Shown here piece after piece: positions 15,820 through 25,255 of a DNA stretch of 64,000 nt. The DNA comes from Amycolatopsis pretoriensis (GTDB taxonomy: Bacteria > Actinomycetota > Actinomycetes > Mycobacteriales > Pseudonocardiaceae). Made by a program: the position numbers and the translations under genes. The stretch is taken from contig NZ_FNUJ01000005.1 of NCBI RefSeq assembly GCF_900107925.1, positions 310,001 through 374,000 on the forward strand, in the 5' to 3' direction. Every line of letters begins with the position of its first letter. Within the stretch, counting starts at the first letter, position 1. The notes under the pieces are model-generated. The model saw only the letters and a program-made list of their open reading frames with translations, searched no databases and was not told where the DNA came from.

Positions 15820-18420
15820 TCAATCGCCGCCGATGCTGACGAAACCGGCCGCCGCGGCGAGGTCGGCCAGGCTCCGGTCACGCATCTCTTGCTGGGCCTC
15901 GGCCAGCGCGACCGGTGCGGGGCGGCCGGTGGCCATCCCGCGGTGCAGCGCGATCATCAACGGCGCGGTCTCGGCGTCCGGGATCGGCATCACCGAAGCG
16001 ATCAACCGGGTGGCGCTCCGGCTCATGAACGTCGTGCTCAGCCCCAGCAGCTCGTCGCCGGTCCGCACCACCGAACGGCCGCCGTCGCAGCACGCGAGGA
16101 TCACGGTGTGCGGCACCCGGGGGAGCCGTTCGAGGTCGTACGCGATCAGCGGGCCGTCGGCCAGCCGCAGCGAGGAGAACAACGGGTTGTCGGTGTTCAG
16201 GCTGCCGTGCGTCGCGAGGTGTGCCACCTCGGCGTCGGCCAGTGCGGCGAGCACTCCGTCGACCGTCGCGGTGCCGTCCACCAGGGGAGTGCAGCCGTGG
16301 ATGGCGGCGACCGCGAGCGCTTCGTCCCGGGCACCGGGCAGATCGGGGCCGGCCGCCACCAGGACCGTCCTGGCGGGACGGACCGGCGCACTGGACGCGG
16401 CGCACCACAAGGTCGCCGACGGCGAGACGGTGACCGGACGGCCGAGGCAGGAGGGCAGCACCGACCAGGGCATGCTGTGCAGGAGACCGGTCGGCACGAG
16501 CACCAGCGGCCGCCGGTCCAGCTCGGGAAGCGGCCCGAGCAGCAAGTCGTCGAGCCGCCGGGCCGTGTCGGCGAGCAGCGCGGCCGCCGCCGGCTGGGCC
16601 GGGCCCTTCCGCGCCAACCGGTGCAGTGCGAACAGCAGTCGTTCGGTCGACTCGGCGATCAGGGAGACCGGCCCCAGCGGGCGCAGCCGCAGCCGTCGGT
16701 CGACCAGGGTGAGCGCGTGCAGGATTCCGTCCCATTGCACGAATTCCGCGAGCGCCCGCTCCCCCAACGCCGTACCGAGCCGGTTCGGCCGAACCGGCTC
16801 GACCGCCGGTCCGCCGGACTGTGGCGGGTGCAGCCGGCAGTGGTCCCGGATCTGCCGCTCGAGCGTCAACTGGCGGTGCGCCGGGCTCGGCCGGCCCAGG
16901 CTGATCTCCGCCGAAACCGACCGGAGCCGCGCGAGCAGTCCGGCCAGCACGGGATCCTCCGCGGGCAGCACCGGCCGGTGCAGCAGCCGGTTGGCCCGAC
17001 CCCGCTCGGCCCACTCCAGCACACCGGCGGGCCGGCCGGCGCGGATCGCGGTCCGCAGCCCCAGCTCGCTGAGCTCGACCCGGTGGGCGGCGGAGTGCAC
17101 CCGCAGATCGGTCGCGCCCAACGCCGCCGCGTGCTCGTCGAGCACCCGCAACCCCGCTCGCGCCGCCACCGCGGCACCGCGCGGGTCGTCGTTCTCCTCG
17201 CGCAGCCTCGCCTCGGCGAACCACCCGCGCGCCCGGATCGCCGCCGGGCCGCGGCCGCGGGCCCTGGCCGCCTGACGGAGCTGCTCGCCACCCTGGTCGG
17301 GCCGGCCCCGGAGGAACGACACCCGGGCGGCCACCACCCGCGCCTCGACCTCGGCCGCCGGCCAGCCGCTGCCGGCGAGGGTGCCGACCATGTCCTCGAC
17401 GAGCACGGAGCTGATGCGTTCTCCCTGCCCCAAGGCGAGTTTGGCGCGGTATCGGGCGAGTCTCGCCAGCGCCGTCCACGCGGCACGTCGCTGGCGGCTG
17501 AAGCCGCGCAGCGCGAGGTCGGCCTGTTCGAGGCAACGCTGCCAGTCGCTGTCCAGGAACGCGATCTGCGCCAGGAGCAGCCGCAGCTCCGGGATCTTGA
17601 GCCGGCGTTGTTCCCGCTGGCAGGCGACGATCGCGCGTTCGGCGAACTCGCGTGCCTCCGAGGTCAGGCCCACCGACAACAGCAGCTCGCCGTGGTCCTG
17701 CAGTACCGCGGCGAGCTGACCGCCGTGCTCGGCGATGGTCCGCTCGGCCGTGGCCAGGTGGTCCAGCGCGGCCGGCACGTGGCCGCGCAACGCGGCGACG
17801 AACCCGAGGTTCTGTTCGACGATGCCGACCGCGAGGCCGCGCCCCAGCGCTCTGGACACCTGCCCCGATTCGCGGAGATCACGGACCGCGGCCGCGAAGT
17901 CGTGCAGCCAGCCGTGCACGATCCCGCGATTGACCAGCGCCCGGGCGACGCCGACCCGGTCGTCGATCCGGCGCAGGTACGGCAACGCGCGGTCGAGGTC
18001 GGCCAGCGCCTCGTCGAGCCGGCCGATCTCCACCAGAATCGCGCCTCGTTGCGCCCGGATCCGCATCAGCGCGTCACCCTGAATGCCATTCAAGGCACCA
18101 TCGATCTCACCGAGAGCCAGTTCCGGCTTTCCCCGCAGAATCAACGCGTAGGCCAGCCTGATGCGCGCTTCGCTGACCAGTTCGGCCGAATCGGCGGCCA
18201 AGCCGTGGTCGACGGCTCTGCGAAGGTGCCGGATCGCGGTGGCCAGTTCACCACATTGGACCAGCGAATGGCCCCACGCTCGTTCTGCTATCGACGCTGC
18301 TGCGTTGTCACCTTCGCGCCGGGCACTGCGGGCTGCCTCCGAGGCCGCGCTCACCGCGCTGCTCGGATTCAGATCCGCCAGCCGCGCGGCGTTCTCGGCG
18401 ACCTCGAGCGCAGCTGTCAC
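15820..18420 (-). CDS. TPR-CHAT protein (caspase-fold peptidase-like) of unknown target
   Basis: An 866-aa protein, GTG start. Residues 1-450 are tandem TPR-type helix pairs (for example ALGEIDGALNGI, LDEALADLDRALPYL and FAAAVRDLRESG). Residues about 590-866 are a CHAT domain. The presumed catalytic His738 is in HLATHGSLNTDNPLFSSL and the cysteine is in VILACCDGGRS (Cys777 aligns with the family cysteine). CHAT domains are relatives of caspases and separases and act as proteases in some bacterial defence and signalling systems. There is no signal peptide, so it is cytosolic. It diverges from a subtilase 71 bp away and precedes the sigma gene. Confidence 0.85.
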   Translation of the reverse strand: MTAALEVAENAARLADLNPSSAVSAASEAARSARREGDNAAASIAERAWGHSLVQCGELATAIRHLRRAVDHGLAADSAELVSEARIRLAYALILRGKPELALGEIDGALNGIQGDALMRIRAQRGAILVEIGRLDEALADLDRALPYLRRIDDRVGVARALVNRGIVHGWLHDFAAAVRDLRESGQVSRALGRGLAVGIVEQNLGFVAALRGHVPAALDHLATAERTIAEHGGQLAAVLQDHGELLLSVGLTSEAREFAERAIVACQREQRRLKIPELRLLLAQIAFLDSDWQRCLEQADLALRGFSRQRRAAWTALARLARYRAKLALGQGERISSVLVEDMVGTLAGSGWPAAEVEARVVAARVSFLRGRPDQGGEQLRQAARARGRGPAAIRARGWFAEARLREENDDPRGAAVAARAGLRVLDEHAAALGATDLRVHSAAHRVELSELGLRTAIRAGRPAGVLEWAERGRANRLLHRPVLPAEDPVLAGLLARLRSVSAEISLGRPSPAHRQLTLERQIRDHCRLHPPQSGGPAVEPVRPNRLGTALGERALAEFVQWDGILHALTLVDRRLRLRPLGPVSLIAESTERLLFALHRLARKGPAQPAAAALLADTARRLDDLLLGPLPELDRRPLVLVPTGLLHSMPWSVLPSCLGRPVTVSPSATLWCAASSAPVRPARTVLVAAGPDLPGARDEALAVAAIHGCTPLVDGTATVDGVLAALADAEVAHLATHGSLNTDNPLFSSLRLADGPLIAYDLERLPRVPHTVILACCDGGRSVVRTGDELLGLSTTFMSRSATRLIASVMPIPDAETAPLMIALHRGMATGRPAPVALAEAQQEMRDRSLADLAAAAGFVSIGGD

Positions 18421-18491
18421 GTATCAACCTCGCGGGTCGCGGCTCCGTATATTTCAAGTGGTTTTACCATACCCGGGGAAAGGGGAGCTCG

Positions 18492-19667
18492 ATGAGTGCT
18501 GAATTGATCATCGACGCGAGGCATTGTCAGTTGGTCGTTGACTTCCTGGGCGACCACCTCCAGCTTCCGGGGGCGCGCGTGATCGAGGTCGACAAACGGC
18601 TCGATCTCGCTCTGGTCGACGTCCCCGGGGTGGCGCCGGCGCTGATCGATCCGCAGGCCGGCGAACCGATCGAACCGATCGAAACCGTGCTTCGTGAATT
18701 GCGAACCCAGTTCGGCAGCGCCTTCGGCGGCTGGTCGCCGGAGATGGACAAGAACAACGAAGTGGCCAACGTCGTGACCTGGCCGGGAACGAAGGGGGCC
18801 GCGAACGATCCGCAACTGCCGGTCGGTCCGGCGACCTGGCAGCGAGTCGTGCAGGAGGCGCACCCCGGCGGCGGCGTCGATCCGGCGATGGGCCGGGACG
18901 TCAGGATCTGCGTCCTGGACACGCACATGTCCGCGCACCCGGACTTGGCGGGCGCGTACATCGCGGTCGAGCACGGGCTCCTCCAGGCCGGGGCGACGCC
19001 GCCGTCGGCGGGAGACGGCCACGCCACGTTCGTCGCCGGTCTTGTGCACGCGTACGCGCCGGCGGCGACCCTGATCACCGACTGGTTCCTCAACCAGAAC
19101 CAGTCCTCCGCGCTGACCTGGGACGTCGCCAAGAAGCTCGCCTCGTTGGCCGGCCGTGGCTTCGACGTGGTCAACCTTTCGTTCGGATCGCGGACCGTCG
19201 GCGGAAGTGTCCCGTTCGCGATGCGCCGGGCGATCGAGAAGCTGTCGGCCGACACGCTGGTGGTCGCTGCGGCCGGGAACCACGGCGCGACCGACCATGC
19301 GAAAGCGCCCATGTGGCCGGCGGCGCTCCCGGGCGTCATCGCGGTCGGCGCGACCGGCCAGGACGGTTGCCGTGCTCCCTTCAGTCCCAACCTGCCGTGG
19401 GTGGAGTGCACGGCACCGGGGACCGACGTGCTGTCCACCTACCTGACCGGCCCGGTGACCCTCTACTCCGGGGACCCCTCGGACCCCGCGGAATTCCACG
19501 GCTTCGCCAGGTGGAGCGGTACCTCGTTCGCCGCCGCGAAGGTGACCGGGATGATCGCGGCCCGGACCGTGCCCGAGCGCGTGAGCGCGAAGGACGCGTT
19601 CAACCTGTTGCTGACCGACCCGGATTCAGTGGTGAAGCCCTTCGAATGGCAGGAGGAGCCGGAGTAG
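18492..19667 (+). CDS. intracellular S8 (subtilisin-like) serine peptidase beside the CHAT gene
   Basis: A 391-aa protein (ATG 18492, GGGGAG upstream). The subtilase triad is intact: Asp143 in ICVLDTHMSAHPDL, His177 in GDGHATFVAGLV and Ser345 in WSGTSFAAAKVTG; Asn263 in AAGNHG is the oxyanion residue. There is no signal peptide, and residues 1-130 do not look like the usual I9 propeptide; they read as a small folded N-terminal domain (ELIIDARHCQLVVDF). It should act inside the cell unless exported by an unusual route. The divergent position with the TPR-CHAT gene suggests the two work together, possibly as a cascade. Confidence 0.88.
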   Translation: MSAELIIDARHCQLVVDFLGDHLQLPGARVIEVDKRLDLALVDVPGVAPALIDPQAGEPIEPIETVLRELRTQFGSAFGGWSPEMDKNNEVANVVTWPGTKGAANDPQLPVGPATWQRVVQEAHPGGGVDPAMGRDVRICVLDTHMSAHPDLAGAYIAVEHGLLQAGATPPSAGDGHATFVAGLVHAYAPAATLITDWFLNQNQSSALTWDVAKKLASLAGRGFDVVNLSFGSRTVGGSVPFAMRRAIEKLSADTLVVAAAGNHGATDHAKAPMWPAALPGVIAVGATGQDGCRAPFSPNLPWVECTAPGTDVLSTYLTGPVTLYSGDPSDPAEFHGFARWSGTSFAAAKVTGMIAARTVPERVSAKDAFNLLLTDPDSVVKPFEWQEEPE

Positions 19668-19691
19668 CTCCGGCACTACGCCGATCGACTC

Positions 19692-19726
19692 GCAGCCGAG
19701 CCCGGTTCGCCGGGTTCGGCTGCTTT
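19692..19726 (+). terminator. intrinsic terminator after the subtilase gene
   Basis: A 14-bp stem (19692-19705 with 19710-19723, one wobble pair) has a TTCG tetraloop and is followed by a short TTT. It sits 24 bp after the subtilase stop and separates that gene from the chitinase promoter. Confidence 0.8.
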
Positions 19727-19731
19727 GCGTA

Positions 19732-19747
19732 ACTGGACTGGACCAGT
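19732..19747 (+). promoter_or_regulatory. dre-like site (DasR), upstream of the tandem chitinases
   Basis: ACTGGACTGGACCAGT resembles the DasR-responsive element ACTGGTCTAGACCACT, with perfect ACTGG/CCAGT outer arms. DasR is the GntR-family N-acetylglucosamine-sensing regulator of chitinase genes in actinomycetes. It is 165 bp before the chitinase start. Confidence 0.55.
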
Positions 19748-19810
19748 GAGCTGACCTTCGTCCCGGCTGGTCAGCCTCCGGTCGGCACTCTCCGTGGTTG
19801 TTCTTCCTTA

Positions 19811-19826
19811 ATTGGTCTGGACCACG
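19811..19826 (+). promoter_or_regulatory. dre-like site (DasR), proximal copy before the tandem chitinases
   Basis: The core TGGTCTGGACCA (19813-19824) differs from the consensus TGGTCTAGACCA at one base. It is followed by CGTAACGTC, which resembles the sequence after the dre-like site at 41401. It is 86 bp upstream of the chitinase ATG, a position suited to repression. Confidence 0.65.
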
Positions 19827-19911
19827 TAACGTCTTCGCAAACGGTGCGAAAACGCCGCCTCGGTCCCCCCGCGGTGCCGCGCCGTTCCCGTACCTGGCTC
19901 AAGGGAGAGCG

Positions 19912-21536
<1,625 letters not shown>

Positions 21537-21540
<4 letters not shown>

Positions 21541-22883
21541 CGCGCCGGTGGTTGCCCGCACTCGGGCTGGCGGCCGCGGCCGCCACGATCGGCGCGATGT
21601 TCGTGATCGCGCCGGCGAACGCGGCGGGCGGGGTGTCCGCGACCTTCTCGAAGGGCTCCGACTGGGGCACCGGGTACGAAGGCAAGTACACGATCGCCAA
21701 CGGCTCGGGCTCGACGCTCGCCGCCTGGACCGTCGAGTTCGACCTGCCGAGCGGGGCGAAGATCTCGTCGCTGTGGGACGGCAGCTACACGGCGTCCGGC
21801 CAGCACGTCACGGTGAAGAACTCGTGGAACGGCAACGTCGGCAACGGCGGTAGCGCGAGCTTCGGCTTCAACGTGACGTACTCGGGTTCGTACGTCGCGC
21901 CGTCGAACTGCAAGCTGAACGGGGGTTCGTGCTCCGCCGGGGGCACACCCCCCACGACCACGACGCCGCCTACGACGACGACCCCGCCGACGACGACCAC
22001 CCCGCCGCCGGGCGGCCGGGGCGCGCCCTACCTGTACATGGGCTGGGGCAGCCCGCCGAACCCGCAGACGGTGATGAACGCGACCGGGATCAAGTGGTTC
22101 ACCATGGCGTTCATCAACGCCTCCGGTGGCTGCAACCCGGCGTGGGACAGCAGCCGGCCGCTCTCCGGTAGCGCCGACGCCACCGCGATCTCGCAGATCA
22201 AGGCGGCGGGCGGCCAGGTCGTCCCGTCGTTCGGCGGCTGGAGCGGCAACAAGCTCGGGCCGAACTGCTCGACGCCGGCCGCGCTGGCCGGTGCCTACCA
22301 GCAGGTGATCAACGCGTACGGGCTGAAGGCGATCGACATCGACATCGAGAACTCCGACGAGTTCGAGAACGAGGCCGTGCAGGACCGCATCCTGGGCGCG
22401 CTCAAGATCGTCAAGCAGAACAACCCGGGGATCCAGACGATCCTTACTTTCGGCACGTCGACGACCGGCCCGAACTTCTACGGCAACCGGCTCATCGACC
22501 AGTCGAAGGCCCTGGGCGCGAACGTGGACGTGTACACGATCATGCCGTTCGACTTCGGTGGCGGCGCGAACATGTACAACAGCACGACGAGCGCGGCGAA
22601 CGGCCTGCGGGACAAGCTCAAGTCGACGTTCGGCTGGAGCGACGCCACGGCGTACGCGCACCTGGGCATCTCGGGCATGAACGGGCTGTCCGACCAGCAG
22701 GAGCTGACCGACCTGTCGACCTGGACCCAGATCACGAACTGGGCCAAGTCGAACAAGATCGCCCGCCTGGCGTTCTGGTCGGTCAACCGCGACCGGGGCT
22801 GCCCCGGCGGCGGCGTCCAGTCGGCGTGCAGCGGCATCGCCCAGAACGACTGGGACTTCACCAAGGTGACGGCGGGCTTCTGA
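21537..22883 (+). CDS. secreted CBM2-GH18 protein, second gene of the tandem
   Basis: A 448-aa protein whose GTG start overlaps the previous stop (GTGA), so translation is coupled. It has a signal peptide to about residue 29, CBM2 at 30-132, a Thr/Pro linker to about 160, and a GH18 domain of a different branch from its neighbour. The catalytic segment is LKAIDIDIENS: the inner DxDxE (Asp267, Asp269, Glu271) is kept but the first Asp of the usual DxxDxDxE is Lys264. The SFGGWSG motif is present. It is probably an endo-acting chitinase that complements the upstream enzyme. A hairpin terminator follows the stop. Confidence 0.9.
21624..21932 (+). repeat. CBM2 module repeat, copy 2
   Basis: This is the second copy of the 103-residue module described at 19999-20307, including the stretch TLAAWTVEFDLPSGAKI. 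The linker after it is also Thr/Pro-rich but differs in length, and the catalytic domains diverge fully. Confidence 0.85.
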
Positions 22884-22892
22884 CGTCGTCGT

Positions 22893-22946
22893 GAACGAAG
22901 GCCTCCTTGCCGGCTCCCCGGACCGGCAAGGAGGCCTTCTTCGTTC
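22893..22946. terminator. bidirectional hairpin terminator between chitinase and dgdA
   Basis: AGGCCTCCTTGCCGG at 22899-22913 pairs perfectly with 22923-22937. Outer GAACGA/TCGTTC arms extend the stem around a 3-base bulge. The genes on both sides converge on it. A 13-bp core of the same sequence recurs at 43600-43641. Confidence 0.8.
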
Positions 22947-24246
22947 AGAGCAGCTTGACCGCGTCCCCGATCGCCTGGTCCAAAATGGACACACCCAGTG
23001 AGATCTCCTCTTCGGACGCCGTGAGCGGCGGCGCGATCCGGAACACCCCGCCCATCCCGGGCAGCTGCACGATGTTCATGTGCAGCCCCAGTTCGAGGCA
23101 GCGCTGCGTGACCCGCGCGCCCAGCTCGTCCGAACTGCGCTTGGTTACCCGGTCCACCACCAGCTCCAGCCCGGCCAGCAGGCCGCGGCCGCGGATGTCG
23201 CCGACGACCTCGTGCCGGGAAGCGATCTCCTCCAGACCCCGGCGCAGCAGCGCGCCCAGCTCGAGCGCTCGCGCGTCGAGGCGGTCGCGGGTCAGGACGT
23301 CCAGCACCGTGTTGCCGACCGCCGCCGGGAGCGGGTCCGACACGTGCGTCGTGAAGAACAGGAACCCGCGGTCGTGCGCTTCCCGCTCGATCTCCGCGCT
23401 GGTCAGCACCGCGGCGAGCGGCAGGCCCGCGCCGAGCGTCTTCGACAGGGTCAGGATGTCGGGGACGACGCCGTCGCGTTCGAACGCGTACCAGTTCCCG
23501 GTGCGGCACAACCCCGTCTGGGCTTCGTCGAGGATCAGCAGCATCCCGCGTTCGCGGCACTTTTCGGCCAGCGCGGCGAAGTAGCCGGGCGGCGGCTCGA
23601 TGATCCCGCCGGAACTGAGGATCGGCTCGGCCAGGAACGCGGCCAGGCTGCCGACCGACTGCGCGTCGATCAGCTCGAACCCGAAGTCCAGCTGACGGCG
23701 CCAATCCAGCTCGCCGGAAGCGTCGGTGAAGTCCGGGCGGTACGCGTTCGGCACCGGGATGGCGAAGTTGCCGGGTGCGGCCGGCCCGTACCCGCGACGG
23801 CCCGCGCTGTAGGTCGCGCTCGCCGCCGCCTGCGTCATGCCGTGCCAGGACCGCGCGAACGAGACGATCTCGTGCTTGCCGGTGACCAGCTTGGCCATCC
23901 GGACGGCGGCCTCGTTCGACTCGGCGCCCGTGGTCAGCAGCAACGCCTTCTCCAGCGGCGCCGGCAGCGTCTCGGCCAGCCGCCGGGCCAGGTCGACGAC
24001 CGGGCGGCTGAGCATGCCGCTGAAGAGGTGGTCGAGCTTGCCGACCTGCCGCCGGACGGTCTCGACGATTTCGGGGTGCCCGTGGCCGAGGATGGCGCTC
24101 ATCTGGCCGGACGTGAAGTCCAGGATCCGGCGGCCGTCCTCGGTGAAGACGAAGCTGCCTTCGGCGTGGTCGATGATCTCGTGGGTGAAGGCGCCGCCGT
24201 ACCGCACGAGGTGCCGGTCGACGTCGGCCCAGAAGGTGTCAGCCAT
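22945..24246 (-). CDS. dgdA: 2,2-dialkylglycine decarboxylase
   Basis: A 433-aa class III PLP enzyme, the same length as the Burkholderia DgdA I know. Long stretches are family-typical: FTSGQMSAILGHGHPEIV, KLDHLFSGMLSRPVVDLA, TTGAESNEAAVRMAKLVTGK, SWHGMTQAAASATYSAGRRG, LAEPILSSGGIIE, LILDEAQTG and the PLP lysine in LTLSKTLGAGLPLAA. The enzyme decarboxylates and transaminates dialkylglycines such as 2-aminoisobutyrate, giving a ketone and L-alanine. A LysR gene diverges from it, the same arrangement as dgdA-dgdR. Aminoisobutyrate is a fungal peptaibol residue, so the role may be nutritional (inference). Confidence 0.88.
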   Translation of the reverse strand: MADTFWADVDRHLVRYGGAFTHEIIDHAEGSFVFTEDGRRILDFTSGQMSAILGHGHPEIVETVRRQVGKLDHLFSGMLSRPVVDLARRLAETLPAPLEKALLLTTGAESNEAAVRMAKLVTGKHEIVSFARSWHGMTQAAASATYSAGRRGYGPAAPGNFAIPVPNAYRPDFTDASGELDWRRQLDFGFELIDAQSVGSLAAFLAEPILSSGGIIEPPPGYFAALAEKCRERGMLLILDEAQTGLCRTGNWYAFERDGVVPDILTLSKTLGAGLPLAAVLTSAEIEREAHDRGFLFFTTHVSDPLPAAVGNTVLDVLTRDRLDARALELGALLRRGLEEIASRHEVVGDIRGRGLLAGLELVVDRVTKRSSDELGARVTQRCLELGLHMNIVQLPGMGGVFRIAPPLTASEEEISLGVSILDQAIGDAVKLL

Positions 24247-24333
24247 GCCAACGACGTTAAGTCCGCCCCGAGCGACACGTCCAGCTCACAATTCCGGCTG
24301 TCCTGTTCGGATTTTCCGTACAACAATGGGGCA

Positions 24334-25251
24334 ATGCTGAACCCGTGGCGCCTGAGGCTGCTGAGCCGGCTCGACACGCTGGGCACGGTCCGCGCGGTGG
24401 CGCAGGACGCCAACCTGAGCGCGTCGAGCGTGTCGCAGCAACTGGCCGTGCTCGAAGCGGAAACCCGCACCCAGCTGCTGGAACGCACCGGCCGCCGGGT
24501 CCGGCTGACCCCGGCGGGCCTGATGCTGGCGCGGCGCGCGCGGGCGATCCTCGACCACATGGACACGGTCGAGGCGGAGCTGCGCGGCCTCGGCGAAGAG
24601 CCGGTCGGCCTGGTCAGGTTGGGTGCGTTCCAGAGCGCGATCCACACGATGGCGGTCCCGGCGGTGACGCGGCTGGCCGGCGCGTACCCGCACCTGGAGG
24701 TCGAGCTGCTGGAGCTGGAGCCGCACGAGAGCATCCCGGCCCTGCGCGGCGGCGACGCGGACGTGATCATCACGACGACCGACTTCGTCCAGCTGCCCTT
24801 GGGCCCGGACCTGGACATCGTCCCGCTGGCGACGGACCCGATCGTGCTGGTGACGTCTTCGGAAGGTGCCCGCGGCCCAGCGGACCTGTCGGCGTACGCG
24901 GACTCGCCGTGGGCGCTGGACGTGCCGCAGTCGTACATGGCGGAGCTGACGCTGCGGCTGTGCCGCGAGTCGGGCTTCGAGCCGCGGGTGGCGTGCCGGT
25001 TCAGCAACTACTTGATGACGTTGCAGCACGTGGAGGCGGGGTTGTCGATCGCGTTGCTGCCCCTGCTGGCGGTGGACCGCCGCTACCGGGTGACGACACG
25101 CGAGCTGGCGACACCGGTGACGCGCACGATCGCGGCGGTGGTGCGGAGAGGATCGCCGTTGCGCGCGGCGGTGAACGTGGTCCTCGAAGCGCTGCGGCAG
25201 CAGCCTGACCTGCCGGCACTGGCCGAATGGACCGACGGCGGCGCAGACTGA
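24334..25251 (+). CDS. LysR-family regulator divergent from dgdA
   Basis: A 305-aa protein from ATG 24334. Residues 1-60 are the LysR winged helix (LLSRLDTLGTVRAVAQDANLSASSVSQQL, here only located at about 8-36) and the rest is the ligand-binding domain (VGLVRLGAFQSAIHTM, GDADVIITT). By position it should control dgdA, as DgdR does. The 87-bp intergenic region holds an imperfect inverted repeat, AATTCCGG at 24290-24297 with CGGATT at 24308-24313, that could be its site. hypF begins four bases after its stop, which may couple hypF transcription to this gene. Confidence 0.87.
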   Translation: MLNPWRLRLLSRLDTLGTVRAVAQDANLSASSVSQQLAVLEAETRTQLLERTGRRVRLTPAGLMLARRARAILDHMDTVEAELRGLGEEPVGLVRLGAFQSAIHTMAVPAVTRLAGAYPHLEVELLELEPHESIPALRGGDADVIITTTDFVQLPLGPDLDIVPLATDPIVLVTSSEGARGPADLSAYADSPWALDVPQSYMAELTLRLCRESGFEPRVACRFSNYLMTLQHVEAGLSIALLPLLAVDRRYRVTTRELATPVTRTIAAVVRRGSPLRAAVNVVLEALRQQPDLPALAEWTDGGAD

Positions 25252-25255
25252 TCCC

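Noticed and set aside
18470..18475. GGGTAT on the minus strand before the CHAT gene as a SigF-like -10 box
   Set aside because: No GTTT-like box is found 15-17 bases upstream.
12080..19740. Search for a repeated tRNA 3' end as an attachment site of an island
   Set aside because: No second copy of the tRNA-Ser or tRNA-Arg 3' end and no integrase gene were found.
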